64,000 nucleotides of DNA from Schumannella luteola (GTDB lineage Bacteria > Actinomycetota > Actinomycetes > Actinomycetales > Microbacteriaceae). The translations under genes were made by a program, and so were the position numbers. The notes beneath the pieces are model-generated. The model had not been told where the DNA came from. It saw only the letters and a list, made by a program, of their open reading frames with translations, and made no database searches. Each line of letters opens with the position of its first letter. The first letter of the stretch is position 1. The DNA lies in assembly GCF_013408685.1 (NCBI RefSeq), contig NZ_JACBZY010000001.1, positions 806,001-870,000 of the forward strand, written 5' to 3'. Below, piece after piece: positions 56,393 to 64,000 of the stretch.

Positions 56393-57913
56393 ATGAACCG
56401 CAGCATCACCCCCGACCTCCGCGAGAACGTCGTCTGGTTCGTCACCGGATCGCAGGGCCTCTACGGCGACGAGACGCTGCGCCAGGTCGCGGCGCAGTCG
56501 CGGGTCGTCGCCGAGACGCTCGCGGCCGCGTCGGCGGTGCCGGTGACGATCGAGTGGAAGCCGGTGCTCACCGACGCCGACGCCATCCGCCGGCTCGCGC
56601 TCGACGCGAACAGCGACGACCGGGTCGTGGGCGTGATCGCCTGGGCGCACACCTTCAGCCCCGCGAAGATGTGGATCACCGGCCTCGCCGCGCTGGCGAA
56701 GCCGCTGCTGCACCTGCACACGCAGGCGAACGTCGGCCTGCCCTGGGGCGAGATCGACTTCGACTTCATGAACCTCAACCAGGCGGCGCACGGCGATCGC
56801 GAGTTCGCCTACATCCAGACCCGACTCGACCTGCCGCGGGTCACGGTCGTGGGCCACGTCAGCGACCCGGCGGTCGCGGATCGTGTGGGCACCTGGGCGC
56901 GCGCCGCCTCGGGCGTCGCGGCGCTGACGACGATGAAGGTCGCCCGCTTCGGCGACAACATGCGCGAGGTCGCGGTGACTGAGGGCGACAAGACCGAGGC
57001 GCAGATCCGCTTCGGCGTGAGCGTCAACACCTGGCCGGTGAACGAGCTCGTCGCGGCGGTGGATGCGGTGTCCGACGCCGAGGCGACCGCGCTCGCCGCG
57101 GAGTACGACGCGCTCTACGAGGTCGAGCCCGAGCTGCGCGTCGGCGGCGAACGCCGCGCGTCGGTCGTGGATGCGGCGCGGCAGGAGCTCGGGCTGCGCG
57201 CCTTCCTCGAGGCCGGCGGCTTCACCGCGTTCACCGACAGCTTCGAGGATCTCGGAACCCTGACCCAGCTGCCGGGCGTCGCCGTGCAGCGGCTCATGGC
57301 CGACGGCTACGGCTTCGGCGCCGAGGGCGACTGGAAGACAGCCGTGCTGGTGAGGCTCGCCACGGTCATGGGCGCGGGGCTGCCCGGCGGCGCCTCCCTC
57401 ATGGAGGACTACACCTACGACCTCACGCCGGGCGCCGAGCTCATCCTCGGCGCGCACATGCTCGAGGTCTCGCCCGCACTGACCGCCGCGAAGCCGTCGC
57501 TCGAGATCCACCCGCTCGGCATCGGCGGCAAAGACGACCCGGTGCGGCTCGTCTTCACCGCCGATCCCGGCCCGGCCGTGGTCGTCGCGATGTCGGACCT
57601 GCGCGACCGCTTCCGCCTCGTCGCGAACGCCGTCGAGAACGTGGCGCTGCCGCATCCCATGCCGAAGCTGCCCGTCGGCCGCGCCGTCTGGCGGCCCGCG
57701 CCCGACTTCCACACCAGCGCCGCCGCCTGGCTCACCGCCGGCGCCGCGCACCACACGGTCATGACGACGCAGCTGGGGGTGGATGTCTTCCGCGACTTCG
57801 CGAAGCTCACCTCGACCGAGCTGCTCGTGATCGACGACGCGACGACCCTGCGCGACTTCGAGCGCGAGGTGCAGTGGAACCAGGCGTACTACCGGCTCGC
57901 CGGGCGGCTCTGA
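56393..57913 (+). CDS. araA: L-arabinose isomerase
   Basis: Cytoplasmic, manganese-dependent isomerase of L-arabinose to L-ribulose, 506 aa, the normal length. Hallmarks: [19 protein letters not shown] at the start, [35 protein letters not shown], the active-site EGDWKTAVL and MEDYTYDL, and HMLEVSP. It completes the arabinose pathway (isomerase, kinase, epimerase) and ends the operon, close to a convergent lipoprotein gene. Confidence 0.97.
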   Translation: MNRSITPDLRENVVWFVTGSQGLYGDETLRQVAAQSRVVAETLAAASAVPVTIEWKPVLTDADAIRRLALDANSDDRVVGVIAWAHTFSPAKMWITGLAALAKPLLHLHTQANVGLPWGEIDFDFMNLNQAAHGDREFAYIQTRLDLPRVTVVGHVSDPAVADRVGTWARAASGVAALTTMKVARFGDNMREVAVTEGDKTEAQIRFGVSVNTWPVNELVAAVDAVSDAEATALAAEYDALYEVEPELRVGGERRASVVDAARQELGLRAFLEAGGFTAFTDSFEDLGTLTQLPGVAVQRLMADGYGFGAEGDWKTAVLVRLATVMGAGLPGGASLMEDYTYDLTPGAELILGAHMLEVSPALTAAKPSLEIHPLGIGGKDDPVRLVFTADPGPAVVVAMSDLRDRFRLVANAVENVALPHPMPKLPVGRAVWRPAPDFHTSAAAWLTAGAAHHTVMTTQLGVDVFRDFAKLTSTELLVIDDATTLRDFEREVQWNQAYYRLAGRL

Positions 57914-57949
57914 GCGCGTCGCTTCCGCCACCGCGCATCCGCGGTCGGG

Positions 57950-59013
57950 TCAGAGGCAGTTGCCGGCCTGCACGCCGGTGGCCGCGAGCGCCGGGTCGTC
58001 GCCGATGAGCAGCACCAGCAGCTTCGTGTCGTCGGTGGTCGGCTTGCGTGTCGAACCGGCCGGGCACTCGCCGATGCCGACAGTGCGCCGGCGGCTCTGC
58101 CGTTCCAGGAGACCGCGACCCTCGGGAGCCCCGCGCCGAGCGCCGTGCGCATCGCGCGGACGGCGGCGGCGGTCGGGTGCAACTCGCCCTTCGCCGGTGA
58201 GAACACGGCGACCGACGGGATGAGGTCGTTCCAGGCGAGTGCCACGCTGCCGTCTTTCGCGGCCGGTCCGGTGACCGTCATGATCGGAAGCTCGTGCGTG
58301 AGCTCGCCGAGCAGCAGCAACGCCGACACAGGCGGGGTGCCGAAAGAACTGAAGCCGTCGCTCGTCCAGCCGGTGCTGCCCGCGAGAGCCCCGGTCGCGG
58401 CGACCACGGCCGGCCAGTGCCCGGTCAGGGTCGGGATGTCGGCGGCGATGATCGTGTAACCGCGTCGGAAACTCGCGCCATCGGAGTCGTCCGGCGCCGT
58501 GATGTCGAGCCCGATGCGTGCGCCCGCCGCGGCCGACACGGTGCGCCACGACGCGACCTCGGCGTTCAGCGTCGTGCCGCTCAGGGCACGGGCGTCGGCG
58601 ATCGTCAGCTTCTCCGCGCCCGCGGTGACGGTCACCGCGGGGATGACGTCGTCGAGCCGGTCGTCTTCGAGCGCGTCGGCGAGGTCTTTCGCAACGGCGG
58701 TCCACACCGCATCCGTCGCGTCCTTCTCCAGTGCGACCTTCACGGTGAGGGTGCGGCCGGTGCCGGCGAGCGGCTGGAACTCCGACGACGCGCTCGTCAC
58801 GCCCTTCTCGGCGTTGAGCTTGCCGCCGAGTTCGCTCGCGGCGGTCGCCGCCTGCGCGTCGGCGTTGAGGCTGTCGGCAGCCCCGCCGATGCTCGAGCAG
58901 CCGGCCAGCGCGATCGCTGCGGTCAGCGTCATCGCGCCGACGGCGAGTGCGCGGGAGAGATCGCTGACGCGGCGGGCGGATGCGCGCGGGCGCCGGTGCT
59001 GGGTCACGCTCAC
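57950..59013 (-). pseudogene. Frameshifted lipoprotein gene
   Basis: A lipoprotein frame starts at 59013 with lipobox ALAGC and runs for about 300 residues of ordinary sequence. Near 58085-58098 the good frame changes: upstream reads VSWNGRAAG, while TVGIGECPAGSTRKPTTDD and LLVLLIGDDPALAATGVQAG continue in the next frame to a TGA at 57950-57952. One missing base in a GC-rich run would explain this. Unrepaired, the frame ends in Arg/Ser/Pro-rich nonsense and overlaps araA to 57889. It is either a recent mutation or a sequencing error. Function unknown. Confidence 0.7.
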
Positions 59014-59064
59014 GAACCTAGGCGCGGCGGGGTAGAACGCCGAGTCCCCGTTCGGGCGACGGGC

Positions 59065-59430
59065 TCAGGTAGCGGTGCCGGGACCGCTGCCGCTGCCGCT
59101 GCCGCTGCCGCCGCCGGCGTCGCCCGCCGCCGCGCGGCAGAAGTCGGCCGCGTCGAGCAGTGCCGAGGCGAGCGCGTCGGCGTCGGCAGCGCTGAACACA
59201 TCCGATTCGGAGATCGTCGGCACGATCGTCCACCCTTCGCGGTCGTCGTCGATGCGCACCGCGCTCACCCGCCAGCGTGCGCTCTCCGCGACGGTGTGGA
59301 TGTGCGCCGGCGCCTCATCGAGGCCGTTGCAGCGGTGCGTGCCGCCGAAGTCACGGCAGCGGGGCTCGTCGCAGAGCACGAGCAGGGGGCGGTTCTCCAT
59401 GCGGCTCATGCTGTCCGCATCCGCCGACAT
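59065..59430 (-). CDS. Hypothetical small protein with Cys/His cluster and Gly-Ser tail
   Basis: Protein of up to 121 aa (ATGs at 59430, 59409 and 59400 all possible). Residues from LLVLCDEPRCRDFGGTHRCNG hold three cysteines and a histidine that could bind a metal; ARWRVSAVRIDDDREGWTIV follows, and the end is a (Gly-Ser)n tail encoded by CCGCTG hexamers (59084-59107). No family recognised. It stands alone between a lipoprotein and an inverted repeat. Confidence 0.55.
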   Translation of the reverse strand: MSADADSMSRMENRPLLVLCDEPRCRDFGGTHRCNGLDEAPAHIHTVAESARWRVSAVRIDDDREGWTIVPTISESDVFSAADADALASALLDAADFCRAAAGDAGGGSGSGSGSGPGTAT

Positions 59431-59448
59431 CCCCGCCTCGGCCCGCGC

Positions 59449-59503
59449 GGGTGGCCACGAATGCGCGGGACACGCCGGTCCGGGCGTGCATTCGCGGCCA
59501 CCT
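59449..59503. repeat. Short intergenic inverted repeat
   Basis: GGTGGCCACGAATGC (59450-59464) and GCATTCGCGGCCACC (59488-59502) pair over 15 nt with one mismatch; loop 23 nt. It is 66 nt beyond the stop of the SDR gene (minus strand), in the same kind of position as the 70-nt elements but shorter. Confidence 0.75.
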
Positions 59504-59568
59504 TCGGGAGCGAGCCGGGCGTGGGGCGCGCGCCGGGCCGCGGGGTCGAAGCGTGCGAGGCGGCCGAG

Positions 59569-60450
59569 TCAGGGCTCGAGCAGCTCCAGGTCGGCGAGCA
59601 GCGAGGGATGCGTCGGCTGCCAGCCGAGGGCCTCGCGCGTGTGCTCGCTGGTCGACGGCTGGTCCATCGCGAAGATCGGACCGAAGGGGCCGAAGGTCTC
59701 GGTCGGCACCGGCTCGACGGAGAGACCGAGGCGGCGGCCGATGGCCTCGGCGATGTCGCGCACGGCATCCCCCTCGTCGGCGACGGCGTGCCAGGCGGTG
59801 CCGGCGGGCGCCGACTCGAGCGCGAGGCGGAACAGCACGGCGGCATCGCGCGCGTGCACGGCGGGCCAGCGCTGGGCGCCGTCGCCCGGGTACCCGGCGA
59901 CACCGGAGCGGCGCGCCTGCTCGGTGAGCAGCCCGGCGAATCCGCCGCGGCCCTCGTCGTGAACGGTGCGCGGCATCCGCACCGCCGACGCGCGCACGCC
60001 CTGATCGGCGAGCGCGAGCAGCGCGTTGACCGACTCGGCGCGTCCGGCCACCGGCCCGACGAGCGGGAGCGGATCGGCTTCGGTCGAGGCGCGTCCGTCG
60101 ACCCACGGCGTGCCCGAGACGGTGACGGCCGGCTTGCCGGTGCCGATGAGGGCCTCGCCGAGCGTGCGCATCGCGGCGCTCTCCTCGGCGATCGCGGCGA
60201 CGAGTCCTTCGGGCGTGCTGTCGGCGTGGGCGAAGGCGAGGCTGATCACGCCGTCGGCCTCGGTGGCGCCGCGCCGCAGCGCATCCAGGTCGGAGAGATC
60301 GCCGCGCAGCGTGCTGGCGCCGGCGCTCTCGAGCGTCGCGGCGGACCGATCGGAGCGGGCGAGCGCGAGCACCTCGTGCCCGTTCGCGAGCAGCTCGGCG
60401 ACGACGGCGGTGCCGATCGTGCCGGTGCCTCCGGTGACGAAGACCTTCAT
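59569..60450 (-). CDS. NAD(P)-dependent epimerase/reductase of the extended SDR family
   Basis: Cytoplasmic oxidoreductase, 293 aa. The Rossmann nucleotide-binding motif VFVTGGTGTIG is at about 3-13, with LRGDLSDLDAL further on. The catalytic YxxxK is not evident, so it may be an atypical (NmrA-like or sugar-epimerase-like) member. The ATG has a perfect GGAGGTCACC site. It is divergent from a TetR gene with two operators in the gap, so it is probably that regulator's target. Confidence 0.83.
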   Translation of the reverse strand: MKVFVTGGTGTIGTAVVAELLANGHEVLALARSDRSAATLESAGASTLRGDLSDLDALRRGATEADGVISLAFAHADSTPEGLVAAIAEESAAMRTLGEALIGTGKPAVTVSGTPWVDGRASTEADPLPLVGPVAGRAESVNALLALADQGVRASAVRMPRTVHDEGRGGFAGLLTEQARRSGVAGYPGDGAQRWPAVHARDAAVLFRLALESAPAGTAWHAVADEGDAVRDIAEAIGRRLGLSVEPVPTETFGPFGPIFAMDQPSTSEHTREALGWQPTHPSLLADLELLEP

Positions 60451-60483
60451 GGTGACCTCCTGGTCGGATGTTCGAACCCGTGA

Positions 60484-60554
60484 CGGGACAGGTGTCGCAT
60501 CACTCGGGCGACGATAGCACTGCGATGGGACACGTGTCGCATCACTGCTAATCT
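60484..60554. promoter_or_regulatory. Twin TetR operators and leaderless promoter of the TetR gene
   Basis: GGGACAGGTGTCGCATCACT (60485-60504) and GGGACACGTGTCGCATCACT (60527-60546) differ by one base; the second is a good palindrome around ACACGTGT with flanking GATG/CATC. TAATCT (60549-60554) lies 7 nt before the TetR ATG. The first site is about 34 nt before the SDR start. Confidence 0.75.
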
Positions 60555-60561
60555 GGATGCC

Positions 60562-61143
60562 ATGGGCCGCTGGGAACCGGGAGCACGCGAACGTCTGGTG
60601 CTCGCCGCCGTCGACCTGTTCACCGAGCAGGGCTACGACGAGACGACCGTCGCGCAGATCGCCGAGCGCGCGGGAGTCACCCGCAGCACCTTCTTCCGCC
60701 ACTTCTCCGACAAGCGCGAAGTGCTCGTCGCCGGGCAGGAGACGCTGAGCCGGCTGCTCGCCGAGGGCGTCGCCTCCGCGCCGGACGGAGCGGGGCCGAT
60801 GGATGCCGTGGCCGCCGGACTCGAGCGCGCGTCGGCCGAGATGGGTCCCCTCAACCGCGAGCTCGGCCCCCGCATCGGCGCCGCGGTCGCCGCGAGCGCC
60901 GAGCTGCAGGAGCGCGACGCGCTCAAGCAGGTCGGCATGGCGGCGGCGATGACGGATGCGCTCGTCGAGCGCGGCGTGGTCGAGCCGGTCGCCCACCTCG
61001 CCGCCGAGCTGGGTGTGCTCGCCTTCAAGCGCGGCTTCGCGGAGTGGGTCGCGGTGCGCGATGACGCCGACGCCGGCGGGCTCGCTCCGCACGCGCTCGC
61101 GGCGCTCGCCGAGCTGCGATCCGCGACGGCGCAGCTGGGCTGA
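60562..61143 (+). CDS. TetR-family transcriptional regulator
   Basis: Repressor of 193 aa. The N-terminal HTH (about 10-55) reads TTVAQIAERAGVTRSTFFRHFSDKREVL; the C-terminal helical domain senses an unknown ligand. It is divergent from the SDR gene, with two near-identical palindromes between them, so it likely represses both itself and the SDR gene. The mRNA is probably leaderless. Confidence 0.92.
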   Translation: MGRWEPGARERLVLAAVDLFTEQGYDETTVAQIAERAGVTRSTFFRHFSDKREVLVAGQETLSRLLAEGVASAPDGAGPMDAVAAGLERASAEMGPLNRELGPRIGAAVAASAELQERDALKQVGMAAAMTDALVERGVVEPVAHLAAELGVLAFKRGFAEWVAVRDDADAGGLAPHALAALAELRSATAQLG

Positions 61144-61210
61144 CGCCGCCGCGCGAGCAGCGCCTCCGTGCTCGTGGCGCCGGCCTGACGACGCCGCGCG
61201 ACTCGCTCAC

Positions 61211-62149
61211 TCAGCCGCGCAGGGCATCCGCATCCACCAGCACCTCGCGCACGATCTCGGCGATGCCGATCGCGGTGCCGGTGCGGCCGATGACGAATGC
61301 CGTCAGGCCGCGGGCGGGGGTCGGGGTCGGGACCGTGTGCCCGCCGCCCTCGACCGTGAACAGCGTGACCGGCGCGTGCCCCGTCTCGCGGAACCCGAGG
61401 CGCTGCATCGGGGCGCGGTCGCCCGCCGCGCGGGAGGGGACCGGCGTCGTGATGCCGTCGCCGCTCATCCCGTTGCGACGCGCGAAGTAGGTCGCCGTGT
61501 CGGGCGCCGACAGCGCGATCCCGTCGATCTTGAACGCGGTGCGCGCCCACCACTTCATGCGTCCGCCGGCGTAGGGCACGATCGGGTCGGTCGTCGAGGC
61601 GACCAGGGCGACGGGGATGCCGGCCGCATCGCCGTGCGAACGGCCGCGCGCGCTCGCGGCCCGGTCGTCGAACACGCCCGCGAAGCCCTCCCGGTTCGGC
61701 ATCGTCGCGCCGACGATGACCCCGCCCGAGATGAGGTCCGACGCCTCGTGCAGGAGGCGCAGCACCATCTGGCCGCCGTTCGAGAAGCCCATCGCGACGA
61801 CGCGGCGCGCATCCACCCTCTGGGTCTCGACGAGCCGGGCGGCGACGGCCCGCGCGAAGGCGACGTCGTCGACCTTCGCCAGGCGCGCGGGGAAGCGGCT
61901 GTCGGCGCGCGAATCGTTCCAGTTGCGGCGGTAGCCGTCGAGGTAGGCGACAGCCGCGGAGCCGTCGGCGACGAGCGGGTCGAGCGCGCGTCCGGTGAAG
62001 TCGCGCTGGATGTCGCCGGTCTGCTTCGAGCCGTGGAACACCAGCACGAGCGCGCGTCCCGGCCCTGCCGTGGAGGGCGCCGTGACCGTGAAGGTGCGCT
62101 CGCGTCCACCCGCTGTGATCGTCTCGTGGGTGGTGATGATCTCGTTCAT
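61211..62149 (-). CDS. Polyhydroxybutyrate depolymerase-like esterase (LpqC/Esterase_PHB family)
   Basis: Alpha/beta-hydrolase, 312 aa. LVLVFHGSKQTGD is the oxyanion region, MGFSNGGQMV the nucleophile elbow (GFSNG), ASTTDPIVPYAGG the acid region and EGGGHTVPTP the histidine. This order matches PHB depolymerase/feruloyl esterase-type enzymes. No signal peptide is seen, unlike the secreted enzymes, so it is probably cytoplasmic. The ATG at 62149 is chosen because the -10 TAATGT is 7 nt upstream. It is divergent from a MerR gene. Confidence 0.85.
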   Translation of the reverse strand: MNEIITTHETITAGGRERTFTVTAPSTAGPGRALVLVFHGSKQTGDIQRDFTGRALDPLVADGSAAVAYLDGYRRNWNDSRADSRFPARLAKVDDVAFARAVAARLVETQRVDARRVVAMGFSNGGQMVLRLLHEASDLISGGVIVGATMPNREGFAGVFDDRAASARGRSHGDAAGIPVALVASTTDPIVPYAGGRMKWWARTAFKIDGIALSAPDTATYFARRNGMSGDGITTPVPSRAAGDRAPMQRLGFRETGHAPVTLFTVEGGGHTVPTPTPARGLTAFVIGRTGTAIGIAEIVREVLVDADALRG

Positions 62150-62156
62150 ATCGGCG

Positions 62157-62187
62157 ACATTAGAGTCTGACATCATGTGAGGGTCAA
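62157..62187 (-). promoter_or_regulatory. MerR-type promoter (19-nt spacer) for the esterase gene
   Basis: On the minus strand TTGACC (62182-62187) and TAATGT (62157-62162) are separated by exactly 19 nt, the long spacing that MerR activators correct. The spacer carries the dyad CTGACATCATGTGAG. Confidence 0.75.
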
Positions 62188-62238
62188 ATGGATCGGATCG
62201 GCGCCTGCTTCGAGCCGGTGCCGAAGCGGAGGAACAGG

Positions 62239-62592
62239 ATGAGGATCGGCGAGCTGAGTCGGCAGAGCGGTGTGAGCCAGCGCTCCCTGCGCTACTACGA
62301 GGAGCGCGAGCTGATCAGCGCCGAGCGGTCGCCCAACGGCTATCGGGAGTATGCGCCCGCGATGGTCGAGCGGGCCAGCGTCATCCAGCAGCTCTTCGGC
62401 ATGGGCTTCTCGCGCGAGGTCGTCGAGTCGGTGCTGAGCTGCACGGGCAACGCGCCCGAGTCGGCGCATGCCGCAGCGGCCGACACGCTCGCTCTCGTGC
62501 GCGACGACCTCACCGCCCAGATCGACCGCCTCACCGCGACCCGAGCCCGCATCGACGAGTTCCTGGATGCGCGCGCGGCGGTGCCGGCCTAG
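62239..62592 (+). CDS. MerR-family transcriptional regulator
   Basis: Regulator of 117 aa. The MerR HTH is MRIGELSRQSGVSQRSLRYYEERELI (start to about 26), followed by the second wing and a dimerisation helix (about 75-112). A single cysteine (LSCTG, about residue 74) is present, so a metal-binding pair is absent and the effector may be organic. The ATG at 62239 has GGAGG upstream; a start at 62188 would be less likely. It probably activates the divergent esterase. Confidence 0.9.
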   Translation: MRIGELSRQSGVSQRSLRYYEERELISAERSPNGYREYAPAMVERASVIQQLFGMGFSREVVESVLSCTGNAPESAHAAAADTLALVRDDLTAQIDRLTATRARIDEFLDARAAVPA

Positions 62593-62960
62593 TCCTCGCC
62601 GCGCAGCCGAGCGCGCGTCGCCTCGAGTTCGGCCGCGAGCCGTGCCTCGTGCTGCCAGTAGCGGCGCCAGATCGTCGGACTGGCGAGGAATCCGGCTGTC
62701 GCGCCGCCGACGGCGGCGAACGGTCCGATGAACAGCACGAACGCGATCAGGCAATGCCGGCGGATGCCCTCCTGCATCCGCTCGTTGGTCATGCCGCCGA
62801 CCTGCTCGTCGCCCGAGTAGGGCAGGCTCCAGACGCACGCCCAGATCGTCGTGCCGATGATCGCGAGCAGCAGTCCCGCGGCGGCGACGGCGACGGCGAT
62901 GCCGATGCGCGCGCCCCAGCCCGGTTCGCCGATCGTCGGCGTCGATGCGCCCCCGCTCAT
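62589..62960 (-). CDS. Hypothetical two-helix membrane protein
   Basis: Protein of 123 aa with two helices (about 20-44 and 72-93), a short loop between them and a helical, charged C-terminal tail (RRYWQHEARLAAELEATRAR). No family recognised. Its start overlaps the preceding gene's stop (ATGA), so it is co-translated with the gene at 62957-64000. It overlaps the convergent MerR gene by four bases at its 3' end. Confidence 0.65.
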   Translation of the reverse strand: MSGGASTPTIGEPGWGARIGIAVAVAAAGLLLAIIGTTIWACVWSLPYSGDEQVGGMTNERMQEGIRRHCLIAFVLFIGPFAAVGGATAGFLASPTIWRRYWQHEARLAAELEATRARLRGED

Positions 62961-64000
62961 GATCGCGCGCGCCGGATGCGAGAGCTGGGGACGGGCGCGA
63001 GCAGTGCCTCGCGGTGTGCCCGCAGACCGGGCACCCGGAGTGTCAGCACCTCCCACGGGATCACGAAGTCATCGCAGAAGGTCTGGTGTTCGGTTTCGCA
63101 GCGGTACTCGATGACCAGTCCGGAGTCCTCGACGACCGCACGGACGTAAGTCGAGCGGAAGCGGGCGCTCGGCCCCCAGCCTCCGGAACCGCCGCGGGCG
63201 AGCTCGACGGAGCCGAGAGAGGCCGCTGGAGACGAAGGTGACTCAGCGGTGTCCTCGGTGCGCGTGTCGACATCGAAAGCGACCGCCGTCTCGAAGAGCA
63301 GCTCGCCCGAGTCGGTTCTCAGTGCGGCGACGATCGCGCCCAAGGAGACGCCGACGAGGTCGAGCCTCGGGTAGAAGTGCGTGTCGTTCACGATGAGGCC
63401 CGAGCGATGGCGGAAGTTCGGCCTGCTTCCGCCGATGCTCAGCGACCCGGCCCATCCCCGCGGCCCTCGCGGCTCGAAGCTGCGCACGTTCCGCAGCCAT
63501 CCGTCGGCGGAGACCCCGTAGATCTCGCCGTACGTGCCGAGCGGCGCGGTCGCCAGCTGGGGGGCGTGCAGCGAGCGCGGCACGACCGGGGGACGGCGAC
63601 TCGGGTCGCCGGTGTCCTCCTCGATACCGGCGAGAGCGACGACTCGGGTGATCCTGTCGACGGAGAATCGCACCATGATCCGCCGCGGGTCGGGGTCATC
63701 TGCCGCCCTGCGCGTCGGCTCGCGCGGAGCGTCGGCGAGCGCGGCTTCGATCTCGACGACCGCCGACCCGCCCTGCGCCTCGACGTGGCAGCGGACGTCG
63801 CTGAGGGCGTGGGCGACGCTCGCGCCCAGGGGGCCCAGAGTCGTGAGCGTCGCGACCGTGGGGATCGGATCGGGCGTCTGAGCCCAGTCGGGGTTCGCCA
63901 CGCGGGTTCGGATCGCCGCAGCGAGTGAGGCGCCGATCGTGATCGTCGGGGTGAAGTCCTTGCCGTCGAGGTAGCCGGTGGCGGCGTCGCGCCGGGCCCG
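62957..64000 (-). CDS. Hypothetical protein, 5' end beyond the window
   Basis: The frame is open from the right edge; a GTG at 63901 exists, but the 33 codons above it (YLDGKDFTPTITIGASLAAA and so on) look coding and run off the window, so the gene is probably longer than seen. At least 347 aa. No signal peptide or enzyme motif; predicted mixed beta/alpha with HQTFCDDFVIPWEVL near the end. It is coupled by a 4-nt overlap to a small membrane protein. I do not recognise a family. Confidence 0.6.
   Translation of the reverse strand, partial: RARRDAATGYLDGKDFTPTITIGASLAAAIRTRVANPDWAQTPDPIPTVATLTTLGPLGASVAHALSDVRCHVEAQGGSAVVEIEAALADAPREPTRRAADDPDPRRIMVRFSVDRITRVVALAGIEEDTGDPSRRPPVVPRSLHAPQLATAPLGTYGEIYGVSADGWLRNVRSFEPRGPRGWAGSLSIGGSRPNFRHRSGLIVNDTHFYPRLDLVGVSLGAIVAALRTDSGELLFETAVAFDVDTRTEDTAESPSSPAASLGSVELARGGSGGWGPSARFRSTYVRAVVEDSGLVIEYRCETEHQTFCDDFVIPWEVLTLRVPGLRAHREALLAPVPSSRIRRARS

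Overview
The window is high-GC DNA (roughly 70% G+C) with strong G/C third positions, frequent GTG starts and many 4-base ATGA/GTGA gene overlaps. The gene set (SipW-type secreted proteins, MmsA/GguA-type sugar importer, PPOX/F420-type oxidoreductase, mycobacterial-4TM holin, Fur-type Zur) and the many genes with a TANNNT -10 box only 6-7 nt before the start codon (leaderless mRNAs) point to an actinobacterium, most likely a Microbacteriaceae chromosome. I see no rRNA, tRNA, CRISPR array, insertion sequence or prophage; it reads as ordinary chromosome with accessory operons.

Layout. 1-4.5 kb: an 'anchored repeat' metal ABC transporter (split binding lipoprotein, membrane-anchored partner, ATPase, permease). 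4.6-7.4 kb: small membrane proteins, a cupin, a YdeI-like protein and a cluster of three 70-nt inverted repeats. 7.4-10 kb: a translationally coupled GH64 glucanase/GH18 chitinase pair. 10.2-12.2 kb: purB and a low-molecular-weight phosphatase. 12.4-14.4 kb: a WXG-like small protein overlapping a large alpha/beta-hydrolase-like protein, a possible type VII secretion-type pair. 15-19.8 kb: HisC/Pat aminotransferase and a branched-chain-type 2-oxoacid dehydrogenase (E1 alpha, E1 beta, E2). 19.8-23.1 kb: znuA-znuC-znuB-zur behind a palindromic operator. 24.4-27.8 kb: three SipW/TasA-type secreted proteins around a signal peptidase that is fused to a wall-anchored-looking domain. 27.9-29.2 kb: zinc-independent ribosomal proteins L28, L33 and S14, then HU. 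29.3-47.7 kb: a CopD-CtaG fusion, a MocR regulator divergent from an AhpD-like protein, a PIF1-like helicase, a HupE-like protein, a secreted purple acid phosphatase with a Pho-box-like repeat, a DUF916-type surface protein, TraR/DksA, a methyltransferase and esterases. 47.8-57.9 kb: an L-arabinose locus (LacI regulator, truncated aldolase-like protein, sugar ABC importer, araD, araB, araA). 58-64 kb: a frameshifted lipoprotein, a TetR/SDR divergent pair with twin operators, and a MerR/esterase divergent pair with a diagnostic 19-bp promoter spacer, then an open-ended hypothetical gene.

The strongest unexplained signal is a set of intergenic inverted repeats, most spanning about 70 nt (68-73), each just downstream of a stop codon. 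Their arms differ from site to site (three copies share one arm at 6868-7195; others at 36606, 37893, 45217, 48934 and a shorter one at 59449). Other points worth attention are the probable ACG start or lost start codon of znuC, the signal-peptidase fusion, the WXG-like/hydrolase pair, the single-base frameshift in the 58-kb lipoprotein, and 25-base-period duplications over the stop codons of three neighbouring genes.

All calls are from reading the sequence; no database search or structure prediction was run.
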